From Plantago major (taxonomy: Eukaryota > Streptophyta > Magnoliopsida > Lamiales > Plantaginaceae): a stretch of 64,000 nucleotides of DNA. The notes below the pieces were generated by a model. That model saw only the letters and a program-made list of their open reading frames with translations, ran no database searches and was not told the DNA's origin. Made by a program: the position numbers and the translations under genes. This document shows, piece by piece, positions 44,281 to 57,600 of this stretch; positions within the stretch are counted from its first letter, which is position 1; each line of letters opens with the position of its first letter. The stretch covers positions 73,654,217-73,718,216 of the forward strand of contig CM048841.1 of the NCBI GenBank assembly GCA_026545765.1. Reading direction: 5' to 3'.

Positions 44281-47200
44281 GATTATTTCCTGGAATGTGA
44301 GGGGGTGCAATAAGATAGCTAAGAGTAAGGAGATTGGCTCCCGTCTCCGTAATTTACATGCATATGTAGCTATCCTTGTAGAAACAAGAGTCAAAAAAAG
44401 ATAAAATCAAAAAAAATCGTGATAGATTGGGTGGTGTATGGAGATATATTGATAATTACGACTTCCATGACAATGGTCGGATTTAGATTTTGTGGGATCC
44501 CACCAAAGTGATAATACAGATGGAGGATGGAGATGCTCAATACCTTCACTGTAAGCTCTCTGGTGTTGATGGGACATTCATTACTTGGTCCACTGCAATT
44601 TATGCTCTCAACCGATTGGAAGACCGGAAGAGATTATGGACAAAGCTTGAGGCTCTAAAACCGCAGAACAACGAGAAGTGGATGCTGATGGGGGATTTTA
44701 ATAATGTACTATCGGCAAGGGATAGGATTGGAGGCTCTCCAGTACATCCAAGTGAATATGCTGATTTGGCCGATATGATGGAGAGGGTTGATCTTTTTGA
44801 AGTGGAGAGCCTAGGTGACCACTATACTTGGCATAATAGACATAGTGCAGATCCTATCTATTCGAGAATTGACCATGTGTTGGGAAATATGGTTTGGCTA
44901 CATGCTTATAGTCATCTACATGTGAATATTCTTGATGCAAGTGTTTCGGACCATGCCTTACTCAAAATAAACTTGTTTGATGAACCACGGCCCCCTCATA
45001 GACAATTTCGGTTCATAAACAAAGTGGTTGATCTGCCTGGATTTCTTGACATGGTTCGACAGGTTTGGACTACACCGTTGCAGGGGAGCAGTATGTATAT
45101 AGTGTGGCGAAAACTCCATTTATTGCAGTCTGCAATCCGGCAACTCCAACACACGTTCAGGGGTCTGCAGCAAACAATAGAAACTGCCAGAAATCATCTT
45201 AAGATTGCACAGGCTGATTTAATGACGGATCGAATGAATCCTGTGGTGATCGATAGGGTTAAGAGCTGTACATCAGAGCTACTACATTGGATTGATGTTG
45301 ACGAGGCTATTTTGCAACAACGAGCAAAAGTAGACTAGATACGCTTGGGGGACGGAAACAACTCTTACTTCCACACTACTCTTAAGGCGAAGAATAAAAA
45401 TGCGGGGATAACAAGCATTGAGAAGAGTGATGGCACAGTTGTTTCTAATCCGCAGGACATAGAACACGAAGTACTGAGTTTCTATCATGATTTGGTGGGT
45501 AGGCGGTCATCTTCTATGGAGGCCGTTGATATTAATATAATGCGTGACGGTCCGCAAGTTAACCGGGAACAGTCCCTATTTCTTATCCGTCCTGTGACGC
45601 GGCTGGAAATCAAGGATGCTTTGAATGGAATAGGGGACCTCAAGGCTCCGGGTTTAGATGGCTATAAGTAGTATGAGTGTGAATAGATCTAAACGTTAAG
45701 TTTCTGTTTCTTTAAAGCAACTTGGCCCATCATTGAAGAAGATATAGTGTGCGCAATCCGGGACTTTTTTGATCATGGAAGAATGTACAAGGCTGTCAAT
45801 TGTAGTATTGTGACTTTAATTCCCAAAGTAGCTGATGCACGGTTGGTAAAGGACTTTCGCCCTATATCGTGTTGTACCACCCTTTATAAGATCATTTTGA
45901 AGATACTTACTGCGAGATTGAATCATGTCCTACCGGGAATTATGCATGAAAGCCAGGCTGCCTTCACGCCTGGACAACACATTCAGAACCATATACTCCT
46001 GGCCTCTGAGCTTTTGCGGGGTTATAATAGGAAGAATGGCACCCCTAGATGTATGCTGCAGATGGACCTTCAGAAAGCGTATGACACGGTGGAATGGCAT
46101 GCTTTGGAGAGTATATTAGCAGAGTTGGGCTTTCCGACTCAATTTATTGGATGGATCATGACCTGTGTTACTACAGTATCTTACCGTTATATGATTAATG
46201 GTTCAGCTTCAAAGTGTTTACCAGCAAAGAGAGGACTCCGACAGGGAGACCCGATATCCCCCTTACTCTTTGTGCTGGTTATGGAGTATTTATACAAAAC
46301 TTTACAGAGCTTACGACGGATCCCTGATTTCAATTTCCATGCTAAATGCGAGAATTTGCATATAATTAATCTTAGTTTTGCAGATGACCTTCTCTTATTC
46401 TCCAGGGGTGATAAGGTTTCGGTTAAACTTCTGATGGACATGTTTACCAAATTCTCGCGATCCACGGGTTTAAAGGCAAATCCGGCCAAATGCAAAGCGT
46501 TCTATAGTTCACTCGATGAGAGAATGAAAGCACAAATATAGCAGATAACAGGTTTTAGTGAAGGGACCTTCCCATTCCGCTATCTGGGAGTACCACTCAT
46601 GAGCAGGAAATTAACGATGAATAATTGTCAGCCTTTAATTGACAAGATGGTAGCCAGAATTCGGCATTGGAGTGCAAAACTTCTGAGTTACGCAGGTAGA
46701 GTCCAATTGATAAGAAGTGTCCTTTTTACGGTTGCGAACTACTGGCTACAATGTTTTCCCTTATCTAAAGAGGTCTTACATCGAGTTGAAGCTATCTGTC
46801 GATCATTCCTTTGGTCAAACAGTGAGACAATCACAAGGAAAACACCGATAGCTTGGGAGAAAGTGTGTTTATCCAAATCAAAAGGAGGATTACAGATCAT
46901 TGCCTTACAGGAGTGGAACAACGCATGTTTATTGAAGCTCCTCTGGAATCTATGTGGGAAACAAGACAACCTATGGGTGAAGTGGATTCACACTTATTAC
47001 ATACCGCAAGATCACATACTTACGGCAGAAATTCCCCAATCGGTGTCATGGATTCTTAGAGGAATACTTGAATGTCGCCCTCTAACTCAAAATAACCACA
47101 AGTGGGGACGACATGATGATGCGGCATAAATTCAAAACAGGCAGCATATATCGCAACCTACAAACCGCGGGAAGTGTGGTACCGTGGCGTGGACTGCTCT

Positions 47201-47676
47201 TCAAGAATGTCGCGCGACCACGGGCCCTGGTGATTCTTTGGATGGCCTGCCATAACAAACTAATGACTCGAGAAAGATTGCTCAACTTTGGTTTCATTGA
47301 TTCGGCTGTATGTTGCTTCTGTGATCAGATTGAGACGCAAAACCATCTCATTTTTACCTGCCGCGCCATCTCCCCAATATGGCAGCATGTACTTAGATGG
47401 TTGAAAATCCATCATACGGTAAGGGATTGGGATAATGAATTGATGTGGATAATGCGGAGGACAAGGGGACGGGGGTGGCGAGCCAAATTACTCAAATTGG
47501 CTTTCACAGAGACAGTTTACGAAGCCCGGAGGTTCCGAAATGAAGTTTGCTTTGGTACAGGTACAAACTCACCGAATAATGATAGAATAGCCCAACATAT
47601 TATAGATATGGTGACTTATAGAGCTTGGCAGGTCCCTGATTTGAGAAACCATGTGGGGAACTTGATGATAGGTTAG
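44281..47676 (+). pseudogene. LINE ORF2: endonuclease, reverse transcriptase, zf-RVT
   Basis: The endonuclease shows SWNVRGCNKIAKSKE, MGDFNNVL, SRIDHVLGN and SDHALL (about 44285-44965). The RT shows FRPISCCTTLYKIILKIL, LQMDLQKAYDTVEW, RGLRQGDPISPLLFVLVMEY and FADDLLLFSRGD (about 45855-46410). The C-terminal zinc-binding region has LWMACHNKLMTRERLLNFGF and CCFCDQIETQNHLIFTC (about 47235-47360). Stops at about 44402, 44483, 45336, 45669, 46539 and 47127, mostly without frame change, show decay by point mutation. The protein is inactive. Confidence 0.88.
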
Positions 47677-47814
47677 AATTCTTCTATTAGATTTACTATT
47701 TTGCGTTGTTTTGTCACTGACGTTTAGGCTGGATCCTTTTTGATCGCCTTTTGCTTTGTATCTGTTTTTTGGTAATGAAAGTATTCACGTTTCCAAAAAA
47801 AAAAAAGCTTGTTT

Positions 47815-48115
47815 GTTGATGTTTTAATGGCATCCCTGAAACTTTTAGACTTGTGTAATGGTGGTTCAATGATATTTGTGAATGATTTTAGATGTCACTT
47901 AAAACTATGATGTAGCCCCTTAAAACTATCACACCATCTCTTAAAAAATTAACAAAAGAGGTTAAAACTATCATTGAAACATATAATACGGACGCATTAA
48001 AACCATCACATAATCTCTTAGAACATTAACAAAATATGTTAAAACTGTAACTGAAACTTTCAATGCTAACAACTTAAAATCATAACACATAATCTATTAA
48101 AAGCATAACGAAAAA
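47815..48115 (-). repeat. Degenerate repeats, right arm (inverted)
   Basis: Read on the minus strand it repeats gttttaagagat, tgtgatagttttaa and ttttgttaat.ttttaag, the same style as 42700-43465. So the two blocks form inverted arms around the LINE. Confidence 0.65.
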
Positions 48116-48465
48116 TGTGTGTCTCGGCATTTTTTTAAGAAACTCGGCCAGTGATCAGACCGCTAAAACCCAAACCGCGAAAAACAACAAAAAACTTTGA
48201 CTTTCCAATTTTTTAGGAAAATTTTACCTTTTCCAAGACTTTGGCCGCGGGTAATTGAATCCGGGACAGAGGGAGTATGTTTTTAAAAAATAAAAAATTT
48301 AATTGCATTTTAAATTTTACAAGTGGTGTTATATATATAAGTGTTTCAACTATACAAATATTATTGTTATATGTACAATATTTAACACCTACATGTGAAT
48401 CGTATTCATCATACATGATAAATATTATTATACAAGTGTGCTTCGCTTGTTTTTTAATATTATTA
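48116..48465. other. AT-rich spacer
   Basis: Includes the gggacagagggagta end at about 48262-48277. No gene seen. Confidence 0.45.
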
Positions 48466-48493
48466 CTAGTACTAACCCGTGACGATGCCACGG
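48466..48493 (-). repeat. Helitron-like 3' terminus (hairpin plus CTAG)
   Basis: On the minus strand a hairpin (CCGTG, seven-base loop, CACGG; 48477-48493) is followed after seven bases by CTAG and a flanking T. A short GC-rich hairpin upstream of CTRR next to T is the canonical Helitron 3' end. A related hairpin (GTGGC-GAT-GCCAC) recurs at about 50057-50069 without the CTAG. The 5' end was not identified. Confidence 0.6.
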
Positions 48494-48786
48494 TATAATT
48501 TACTTTTAATAATAAATTAAAAAGGGATGATAAAATAAATTAATCAAGAAAATAAGGTAGTTAAATTTATGTGAACAACGTTGGTCACAGTGTCGGTCGG
48601 TAGTCCTTCTTCATCCAATATTATATCATTGAGTGTTTATGCTAATTATATGAAATATAAAAATAGGTAATTCTGCAGGCACATTAATTAGTAACAGGTA
48701 AATGTCTTTCGAAAAAAATTGTATCCCTCAAACCGAACCAAAATAAAATACAAAAGTATACAACATAATCAATAGGGTTGTTTCCA

Positions 48787-48985
48787 ACAACCCCGCGGTG
48801 GTATGTGGTCACTCCACCACACATACAAAAAAATATTATACGAACATAATTTCATATGTTATGATTATTTTTTCCAACCCACCAGTTCCTAACAACCCCG
48901 CGGTGGTATGCATCACCCCACCAAAGATACAAAAATTATTATTCTACAAACATAACTTCACATGGTACGGTTGCCCCCCCCCCCT
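48787..48985. repeat. Direct duplication, period about 105
   Basis: acaaccccgcggtggtatg starts at about 48787 and 48892, each followed by cacccaccaaa.atacaaaaa-like DNA, acataa.ttcacatg and T-rich DNA. The second copy runs into a C-run and G-run (about 48974-48996). Confidence 0.75.
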
Positions 48986-49029
48986 CCCCGGGGGGAATGT
49001 AATTTTTACTAACTTGATCATAAACTGTT

Positions 49030-49840
49030 GTGGTCGGGTCTTGTAACAAAGGTATGGAACGGGTTCGAGTATATGCCAGACCGGACCTGAACATCATTAT
49101 TTTGAATGGGGTTGAATTTGGGTTGGACAGAACCAGTCCTTCCAGCCACAAACAGTAGAGAAGAGAACCCTTATACCTCATCCTACCGATCGAATCTTAT
49201 ACATAAAGAAAATGAAATTGAAGGTCTTCACATGCAAAATGTTGTTGATAGACATGTAGAGATCAACACACCACCGATTAACTCACATGTATATATTCTA
49301 TCTTCTAGAACTGAAAAGAGTACGTTTAGGAGAAAATAATTTAAAAATCATGTAGTGAAAATAAAAGCATAAAACGAGAATAAAAGTTAAACCTTAAAAA
49401 TCTTTATAAACATTTAAATTATAATCAAAGCTCGTAATCAACTTACTCATCTGTATTTTATTTACTAATAAATCGCAAGGTACTTTAGCCACATTTCGTC
49501 AATGATACACTAACTCAGCTAATTTACGTGATGGTGGAGAAAGAACATGTACTCAAGGTTATTATTCCTTATCCAAGTCGTGTAGTGTTGACTCTGCTTT
49601 TTTCCGCATCAACCTCTGCCTATTAAGAAACACAAATAAATGGTATTCCTTTCATATCCAAGTCAAATATGTCCCGAATAATATTTTACAACTACTCCAA
49701 CCCCATATGATGGAACCTATTCTCAAAAAATAGAAACATCAAATTTATCTTGATCCATATCAAATAAAAAAAATAAAAACTTAAGAAGAATATGCATAGA
49801 GTTGCATTTAAGTACACAATTATAGTAGATATTGTTGTTA
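49030..49840. other. Intergenic, no gene seen
   Basis: AT-rich with one moderately GC-rich patch (49030-49160). No domain recognised on either strand. Confidence 0.45.
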
Positions 49841-49855
49841 GCCTACTTTATGAAA

Positions 49856-52560
49856 ACATGCGAGTCATAAAGTCGAAAAGTTTGAGATGAATTCGTTTTA
49901 GCACGACAAATTTAAATATATGTTCAAAATATTTTCGGAGTTTTGTATATAAATTTATATGAGAGTTAATAAAAACTATATAATGCAGCCAATATACACA
50001 AAATAAATAGTGAAAGATATACTGGCTGAAAATGCAACTAATTCCATAAAATTTATGTGGCGATGCCACGATATAGTTTATGTTTAATAATAAATAGAAA
50101 TGGGAAGATAAAATAAATTAATCGAAACAAATACCTGGGGTGGATAATACAAATCTACCAAACCAACATCATTAAAAGAATACACAACTGATAATCTACG
50201 TGCTAAAACGTTAGCCTCACGTTGGAATAAAATTCTCCATCAAATACCTGAATTTCTTAGAAAAGTGAAATAAAGGTGCAAAGCTAAAATTTGTCGATTT
50301 AAGAGCAAGCACGTTCATCTTAGGAAAGATTTAAAAATTAAGAAGCAATCTTTCATAATATAAACACGATTGCTTTTTAATGTAACAAATGTTGCTCTCG
50401 ATTTAACATCACCCATTTAAATTACTATATGTTGCCACTCAAAATATTGAACAAATGTATTTTTAAAATTCTATTATTTCATTTTATATTATATAATAAA
50501 TTTATATTTTAGTTTATTGAATAAAATAATTTATTTAATTAATAATAATAATAATATAATAATAATAATAATAATCTAGATTGGTCTATGGATTCGTCTT
50601 GTCATGGTGAATTCAAATATACAGTAAAAACTCCATACAATAATATCGTTGGGACTGACAAAAAATATTCTTATAAAGAGTTTATTCCTAAATAGAATTT
50701 TTTAAAAGCGTTTATACATAAATTGGGACCGTAAGTTTTTATTATTATAAAGAGTTTATTCCTTTATAGAGTATTCTTTTAGGGGGTTTTACTGTATGTT
50801 CAAAATATTTTCTGGAATTTTATAGATAAAATTATATGAGATTTAGTAACAACTATATATGCAGCGAACATACAAAAATAAACATTGAAAGATATACTCG
50901 TTGAAAATGCAATTAATTCTACAAAATTCCACGTAGGATTGAATTTAATAATTGCTCTATTTCTAAAATTTCATTATTTCATTTTATCTTATTTAATAAA
51001 TTTTTATTTTATTTTAATGAATTAAAAAATTATTTAATTAATAATAGTATTCAAGATTGGTGTCTATGGATTCGTCTTGTCACAACGAATTCAAATATAT
51101 GTTCAAAATATTTTTCGAAATTTTATAAATAAAGTTATATGAGATTTAATAAAAACTATATATATAGTCAACATACAAAAAATAACAGTTAAACATATAC
51201 TGACTAAAATACAACTAATTACAGAAAATTCAACGTAGGACTGAATGGATCTACTGAGCTTTAGCCTCTTGTGCTTTACATAATATATGGATGGATGGAT
51301 GGATACACTAAATACGATCTTAACTGGATATGGACTTTTCCAAACCACAATTAATCCGATTTTCCCTGTCAAAGACAATCATTGAAGTCTTCACATGCGA
51401 GTGATAAAGTCGAAAATATTTAGATGAATTCGTCTTGGCACGACGAATTTAAATATATGTTTAAAATATTTTTTGGATTTTTCTATATAAATTTATATGA
51501 GATTTAATAAAAATATATATATACAGCCAATATACAAAAAATAAACAGTGAAAGATATACTGGCTGAAAATGAAAGTAACTCCACAAAATTCTTCGCCGT
51601 TTACGTTTAATAATAAATAGAAATGGAAGGAGAAAATAAATTAATCGAGGCAACTCCTGGGGTGGTATGTGCTCCCCACATAACGATCTTGGTGTGGATA
51701 ATACAAATCTAACCAAACCAACATCATCATAAGAAAATCCAATTGATAATTAATTTATGTGCTAAAACGTTAGACTCTCGTTTAACCAGCTGGAAAAACT
51801 TAATTCTCCATCAAATACCTGAATTTATTTGAAAAATGAAACAAAAGGGCAAAGCTAAAATTTATCGGTTTAAGATATTTAATCACAAAAAACAATCACT
51901 TTCAATTATTACATGTTGCCACTCAAAATCTTGAACAAATTTAGTTTTAAATTTGGCTGGCCAACCTTTCGCATTTTCTACAACCTAGACATAAAATTTT
52001 GTCACCAAGCAATAACATTGCACTCATGATCCCTAGCAACAACACTAATACGTTCCCCTATTCGCCTATGCTCAACCGTATCAAAATTTTACGTAGGATG
52101 GCTGGAATTTGAATGAATCTTGTGGGATTTAGCCCACCAGCTTTATATTATCTTATTTAATAAATTTATATTTTTATTTTAGTGAATAAAATGATTTATT
52201 TAATTAATAATAATAATCTAGATTGGTGTCTATAGATTCGTCTTGTCACGGTGAATTCAAATATATGTTCAAAGTATTTTTCGGAGTTTTGTAGATAAAA
52301 ATTTATATGACATTCAATAAAAACTATATACGCAGGCAACATATCAAAAATAAATTATATTCAAGACTGGTGTCTGTGGATTCGTCTTCTCACAACGAAT
52401 TGAATTCAAATATATGTTCAAAATATTCTTCGAATTTTTGTAGATAAAGTTATATGAGATCGAGTGAAAACTATATATGTAGTCAAAATACCAAAAATAA
52501 CAATGAAATATATATTTGCTAAAATACAACTAATTCCATAAAATTACACGTAGGACTGAA
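49856..52560. repeat. Six diverged copies of a roughly 200-bp repeat
   Basis: Copies lie at about 49856-50050, 50600-50930, 51060-51240, 51395-51590, 52230-52340 and 52370-52550. Each has the order: gattcgtcttgtcac, gaattcaaatatatgttcaa, a tttttcggattttgtagata phrase, ttatatgagatttaataaaa, aactatatatgcag, tacaaaaaataaacagtgaa and gatatactggctgaaaat. Most start with a cgagtcataaagtcgaaa or gattggtgtctatgg lead. Orientation is uniform. They lie between a Helitron-like end and plain intergenic DNA, so they may be Helitron or other transposon fragments. Confidence 0.75.
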
Positions 52561-52614
52561 TTAATCTGGTGAGGTTTAGACACTTGTGCTATACATAATA
52601 TATATGGATTACAT

Positions 52615-52752
52615 TTGAAATAAACGAACGAAACAAAATTTAAATAAAAAATTGAAAAGAAAACAAACAAAATAAAACGAAGTATAAGAAGGAAATAAAA
52701 GAAGAAGAAGAGAAAAGGATGTAATAAAAGAAAAAAGAAAAAGAAAAAAAGG
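52615..52752. repeat. Long polypurine-rich tract
   Basis: About 135 bases are nearly all A/G on the plus strand (aagaagaagaagagaaaagg and similar). Such strand asymmetry can form triplex or H-DNA; that is a property, not evidence of function. Confidence 0.75.
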
Positions 52753-52759
52753 ATAAACA

Positions 52760-54640
52760 GTCGCGGCAACTCGCCCCAAAACCAACATTTGGTACTTCAA
52801 TATGAGACATTTCCAATATGGAAAATTACACCTGCTCCCCCTGAAAAATACATGTATTTCAAAAAAGTCCTTGGTATTTGAACAATAACACATTAATCCC
52901 CACAATTGTTAAACAATTACAATTGGCAATTGCATTTTGAAATGGCCAAACACATCCTTATATGCTAAATAAAAATTTGACTCTAACTTACAATAAATTC
53001 AATATTTACCTCGAAAGTATATTTTATTTTCCAAATTGAGATGCATAAGTTGCACATGTCAATTTTCAAGTTACTAACCGCTAACATTCAACTTTTTTAT
53101 GTCCCTAAAATTACTTCATAAATATAGAAGCATTTTTAAAAGAAGAGAAAATGAAATGATAAATTTTATCTTAAAAAAAACTAAGAATAAATTTGTAATT
53201 TTGTTAGCATAACATGATGTTTATTTTCTTTAGGTTATGAGAAAGAAATACACATTATTCGTTCAAACAATTGAAAAACTTGAACTTGAACTTGGATGGA
53301 TTAATTCATAAAGCAAAATAATTGAAAAACTCGAAGCACTTATCGAGTAACTGTTTAGTAAACTTTGATACATTCAGTTAATTATATTTTAGCCTTATGC
53401 ACTCCTTGAAACTGTACTTTATACCCTTCATGTACTCAAAGGAAAATGAAGTTATAAAATAATTGGTAGTTGATATTAAAAAAAAATAGTTATTATTTTA
53501 GTTGTAAAATTAATAACCACAAAATATTTATTTTTAATAATACAAAATTAATAAATTATTGGCTATTCTTTTATTTTACTGATAATTTACTTTATTTTAG
53601 TTTAAAAGATTAACCAATAATTGGTTAAACTCAAAATGAGAATAATCATGACTTTTTCTTAAAATAAACATTATTAACAATGTCCACATAATTTTTCTTT
53701 AAAAAACAGAAAAATTTAAAAATACGAATCATAAAAATTGCGGTGTTACACAATCCATAAGTTTTACTTACTACTAAAAAATTAATAATCATACAGTTCG
53801 AAAATAATATTTTTAACAAATATTAAAAAATAAATAATGTTGAAAATAAAGGGTTTAAGTTGAATTAAATAAGATGTGAGTTAGTTAGACTTATGCAAAA
53901 TAGGAAATTAAGACCATGTTTGGGAGGTAACATAGAAAGTGGAAAATGGACCAATCCGTTATTGTTCAAATTTTGGGGACTAATGTCTAATAAGGTACTT
54001 TTGTAGGTAGTCCATATGTAATTTGCCCTTTCCAATATTGGTACTACAAAGTGGTCGTGTCAAATTGAGGTACTAAATATCAATGACTATATACAATTAA
54101 GGTATTAATTGCATTTAAAAGGTGGGATATGCCATTCACGTGTGAGCGAATGCCAAATGTCAGAAGATAGACGTGGAAAATTGGTCGTTTGCAACGCATC
54201 GCGGGCTTTGTCCCACTCACACTCGACAAATTCTTCCTCGTCATATTGTTTTTTGTACGATTTTTCATCAATTTCGTCTCAATCGACCTTCAATTGATCA
54301 AATTCACGTGAAATTGGGGTTGTGATAATTGTAATGTGAGAGCGATTGGCGTCTAATCTAATTTACAATTAAGATTAATCAGAATTATACATCGTTATTT
54401 AATCACCGAATCGCATACAACCACTCAAGACTAAAATTAAAAACCAAAAATGAATTTTACCCCACAATGATTTCCAATCAGGTAGACAAATCATTAATTT
54501 CACCAAACATAAATGAAACGTCTATATTTTTCACTGCACCGTCTCACCGATAGGCAATATGAAATGAACATGAAATGGGATTGATTTGCAATTAACCCAT
54601 AGGTATGTGATTATGTGAAAGTGAGATCAAAGTGTGTACA
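52760..54640. other. AT-rich intergenic DNA upstream of D-cysteine desulfhydrase
   Basis: No ORF or RNA gene supported. Two transposon-like phrases, ggtacttcaatatgagac (52790) and ggtactacaaagtggtcgtg (54042), hint at small non-coding element fragments. The right end is the promoter of the downstream gene. Confidence 0.45.
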
Positions 54641-54667
54641 AGGACACAGGACAAGACAAGTAGAAAT

Positions 54668-57600
54668 ATGATGCTGTTGAGCAAAGTCTGGTTTCCTTTA
54701 CCTTTTGCTCCATTGCAGAACAAGAAATTAATCACAGACAAACTGATTCAACGCCACCAAATATCCCGATCAACCAAATCAATGGATTCCTCGACACAAA
54801 CTCAGCAACAAATGGAATCGCCCAGTTTCGGATTCCTTACCAACAACCCCTACTCGCCTCCTTCTTGGGCTTCTAGCCTCACTCCTCTTCCTTCTCACAT
54901 TTTCTCTCTTGGCCATGTAAGTCTTATCGTTTTCTAGTATTGTTTTACCTGATTATTATTATTTCTGGGTTCTTGATTGGTCCTTATGTTGTCTCAGTTT
55001 CCCACTCCAATTCACAAGTGGAACCTTCCCAATCTGCCAAAGAACACTGAGGTTTATATTAAGGTAATTCATATAATTTACTATCCTCTTTATGTATTTT
55101 CGTCGAAATAAGTATGTTAGGTGAACATCTAGCTTATACCAAAGCTAGCATATTTGTTTTTGTATTCTTTAGACAAATTAATTTACTAGACATCCGATAA
55201 AATTTGAACAGTCTATCAGCTACGGTAAATTATGAGGTAGTTTTGCTAACATAACCTTAGTTAATGAAGTTTTACTTTAAGTGGTGTGATGTAGGATAAC
55301 AACCAGGGTTATACAAGATGTTATATAGGAAACTAATTGTTGATGGAGGAATTCAAGATAAAACACTATGCAGATTGGCAAGTTAGGTTATGTAGCATTA
55401 GTGGCATCTGGATTTTGGAGCCTATAGGCCTTCTTAATGTACTCATTTGAACTTTTCTTCTACTTGAATTCATTCTTGGTTAGAGACTCGAACCTAAGAG
55501 GCACATGCGGTTGTTGTTGACAGTCATTTGCAAACTCTTCTGAGTGCTTATTTGTACTTAAGAGTCGGAAGGGCTTTGGATGTGTTTTCATATTTTTCCT
55601 TGCTTTTCTACTTGTGCATAATATCATATTTTTAAGAGTTTACAAACACTTAATAATGTGAGTCTTGGGGTGTCTCAACTCTCAGCCAGTTGGCTAGCTT
55701 GTTTAAGTGACTTTGGTGATTTGGAATCTGTTAGGATTCTATAGTGCATTAATGTACTCAACTGATGTTTTCTTTCTAACATGATAAAATCCTAAAGTTC
55801 TTGATTTTTGTTTCCCAACTCAAATTTGCTTTTTCCAAGAACTATTTATGAATATTCCTCGTTTTCACGTTTTGCTTGGTGTTAGATTAGACAAGATAAA
55901 AGAATATTACTCCTGTGTGTTGATTCCGCGTAAACACAAGGAATACAGGTGAATGTGGACTTTGTGTTTGTGATTATTGATGCCTTTATCTTTGTCATAT
56001 CTTGTTTTTTATTTTGTATTGGCAAATGAAACTTTCTGCTCTAATGCCTGGCCTTTTCAATTGCTTTAGCGTGATGATCTTTCAGGGATGCAATTGAGTG
56101 GCAACAAGGTTAGGAAACTTGAATTCTTGTTGGCAGATGCAGTGGCACAAGGTTGTGATTGCATAGTAACTATTGGAGGGATACAAAGTAATCATTGCCG
56201 TGCTACTGCTGTAGCTGCTAAGTATTTGAATCTTGACTGTTATCTTATACTGCGCACGTCAAAGGTACATCGTCATTACATACCATCCATCTTTCTTCTC
56301 AGAACCACTCAAGGGGGGCTCTTCTTGCTTAATATTGTAATCAAGTTGACTGCCTTGCTGGTTTGCAGGTTCTTGTAGATCAAGATCCTGGATTGACGGG
56401 AAATCTTCTGGTTGAGCGTTTGGTTGGGGCACATATTGACCTAGTTTCAAAAGAAGAATATGCAAAAGTTGGGAGTGTGGTAGGTGTGCAAACTCCATAA
56501 TCTATCTGCTAGTTTTAGGATTATTTAACTGCTCTACCTGCTTGCACCGTCCTTTTATTTTATCTAACATCAGTACTATGTTGGTGCTGCATATACAAGT
56601 ATGGAAATCTCATCAAGCAGTATAATCTTTTATTGTTAATATAACTGGGATGATCAAAGCATTGTTCAAAACTGGTAAGGGTCCTTAAAATATGTGGAAT
56701 AGATTCCGGGCCCTTTCTGTTGCTGAAAATTCACAGCCGGAAGCTAGATAGTACCGTTATTATTTCTCAGTTCTCATTACATCATTTGTTATCGAACCTT
56801 GCTGATTGTTTTACGTCATCTTAATGAATTTCATGTTGACCTTTGCTGCTCATATCATGATTTTTTTTCACCTATGCTATCAGGCTCTTACCAACATTTT
56901 GAAAGATAAGCTGATAAGCGAAGGGAGGAAGCCATATGTCATTCCTGTGGGTGGATCCAATTCCCTAGGAACTTGGTAAAGCTCATTACTGCATGCCATT
57001 TACAGTAGGTCTTTATTTGGGGATACTCCTACCTTTTCAGATTGAAATTTTCTGGGGTTAAAGATTGAATAAATTCATAAGCTAAATTTATTAATGGAAG
57101 TCGCATACATAAAGTAGGCCCACAAACCCCTAGATTGAAAAGTTGTCATGGGAAAGAATAAGTCATCTTCCAGGACCAGTAAACATGTTTTATGGCATTT
57201 TCAGACTTTGTAATGTTTGCCCACCCAGATTTACACATTGTATTGAATGAGTTGCCTTTAACGATCTGAGTTAACAAAAGTATGCATTGTAGATGGGGTC
57301 CCCACGATTCTTCGCAGAAAACTGCAGTGTTCTCGATGTTCCTTGTTATTGGCCTGCTGTAAAAGTTGTATCTGTATCATGTTAATAAAAAACCATTCTT
57401 CTTATATAAGTAATCATATAAAGAGGTTACGTGATTAGTAAACCTACAAGCTCTTTTTTTTTTCCTTTTTTTTTTTTTTTAAATAGAGGTTTTTGACTTT
57501 TTGGTTCCTTATAATGTAGGGGAAATTACATAAAGATGCCACTTTAGGTGGTGTACTAACATATAAGGCTAGCTTGATAAAACTCTTACAAAAGAGTCCA

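Larger units (their letters stand above)
43600..47810 (+). mobile_element. L1-type LINE, 5'-truncated, with poly(A)
   Basis: It contains ORF1 (partial) and ORF2 in the usual order, a 3' UTR, and an A-run at about 47797-47808. ORF1 begins mid-domain near 43640 (YIGRNLPLHLWGA), so the 5' end is missing. The left edge and target duplication could not be fixed. It is inserted in, or next to, degenerate repeats whose other arm lies at 47815-48115. Confidence 0.85.

Noticed and set aside
49848-52529. Several minus-strand ORFs sharing IFCIYWLHYIVFINSHI-type text
   Set aside because: They are translations of the same AT-rich repeat copies, not a protein family.
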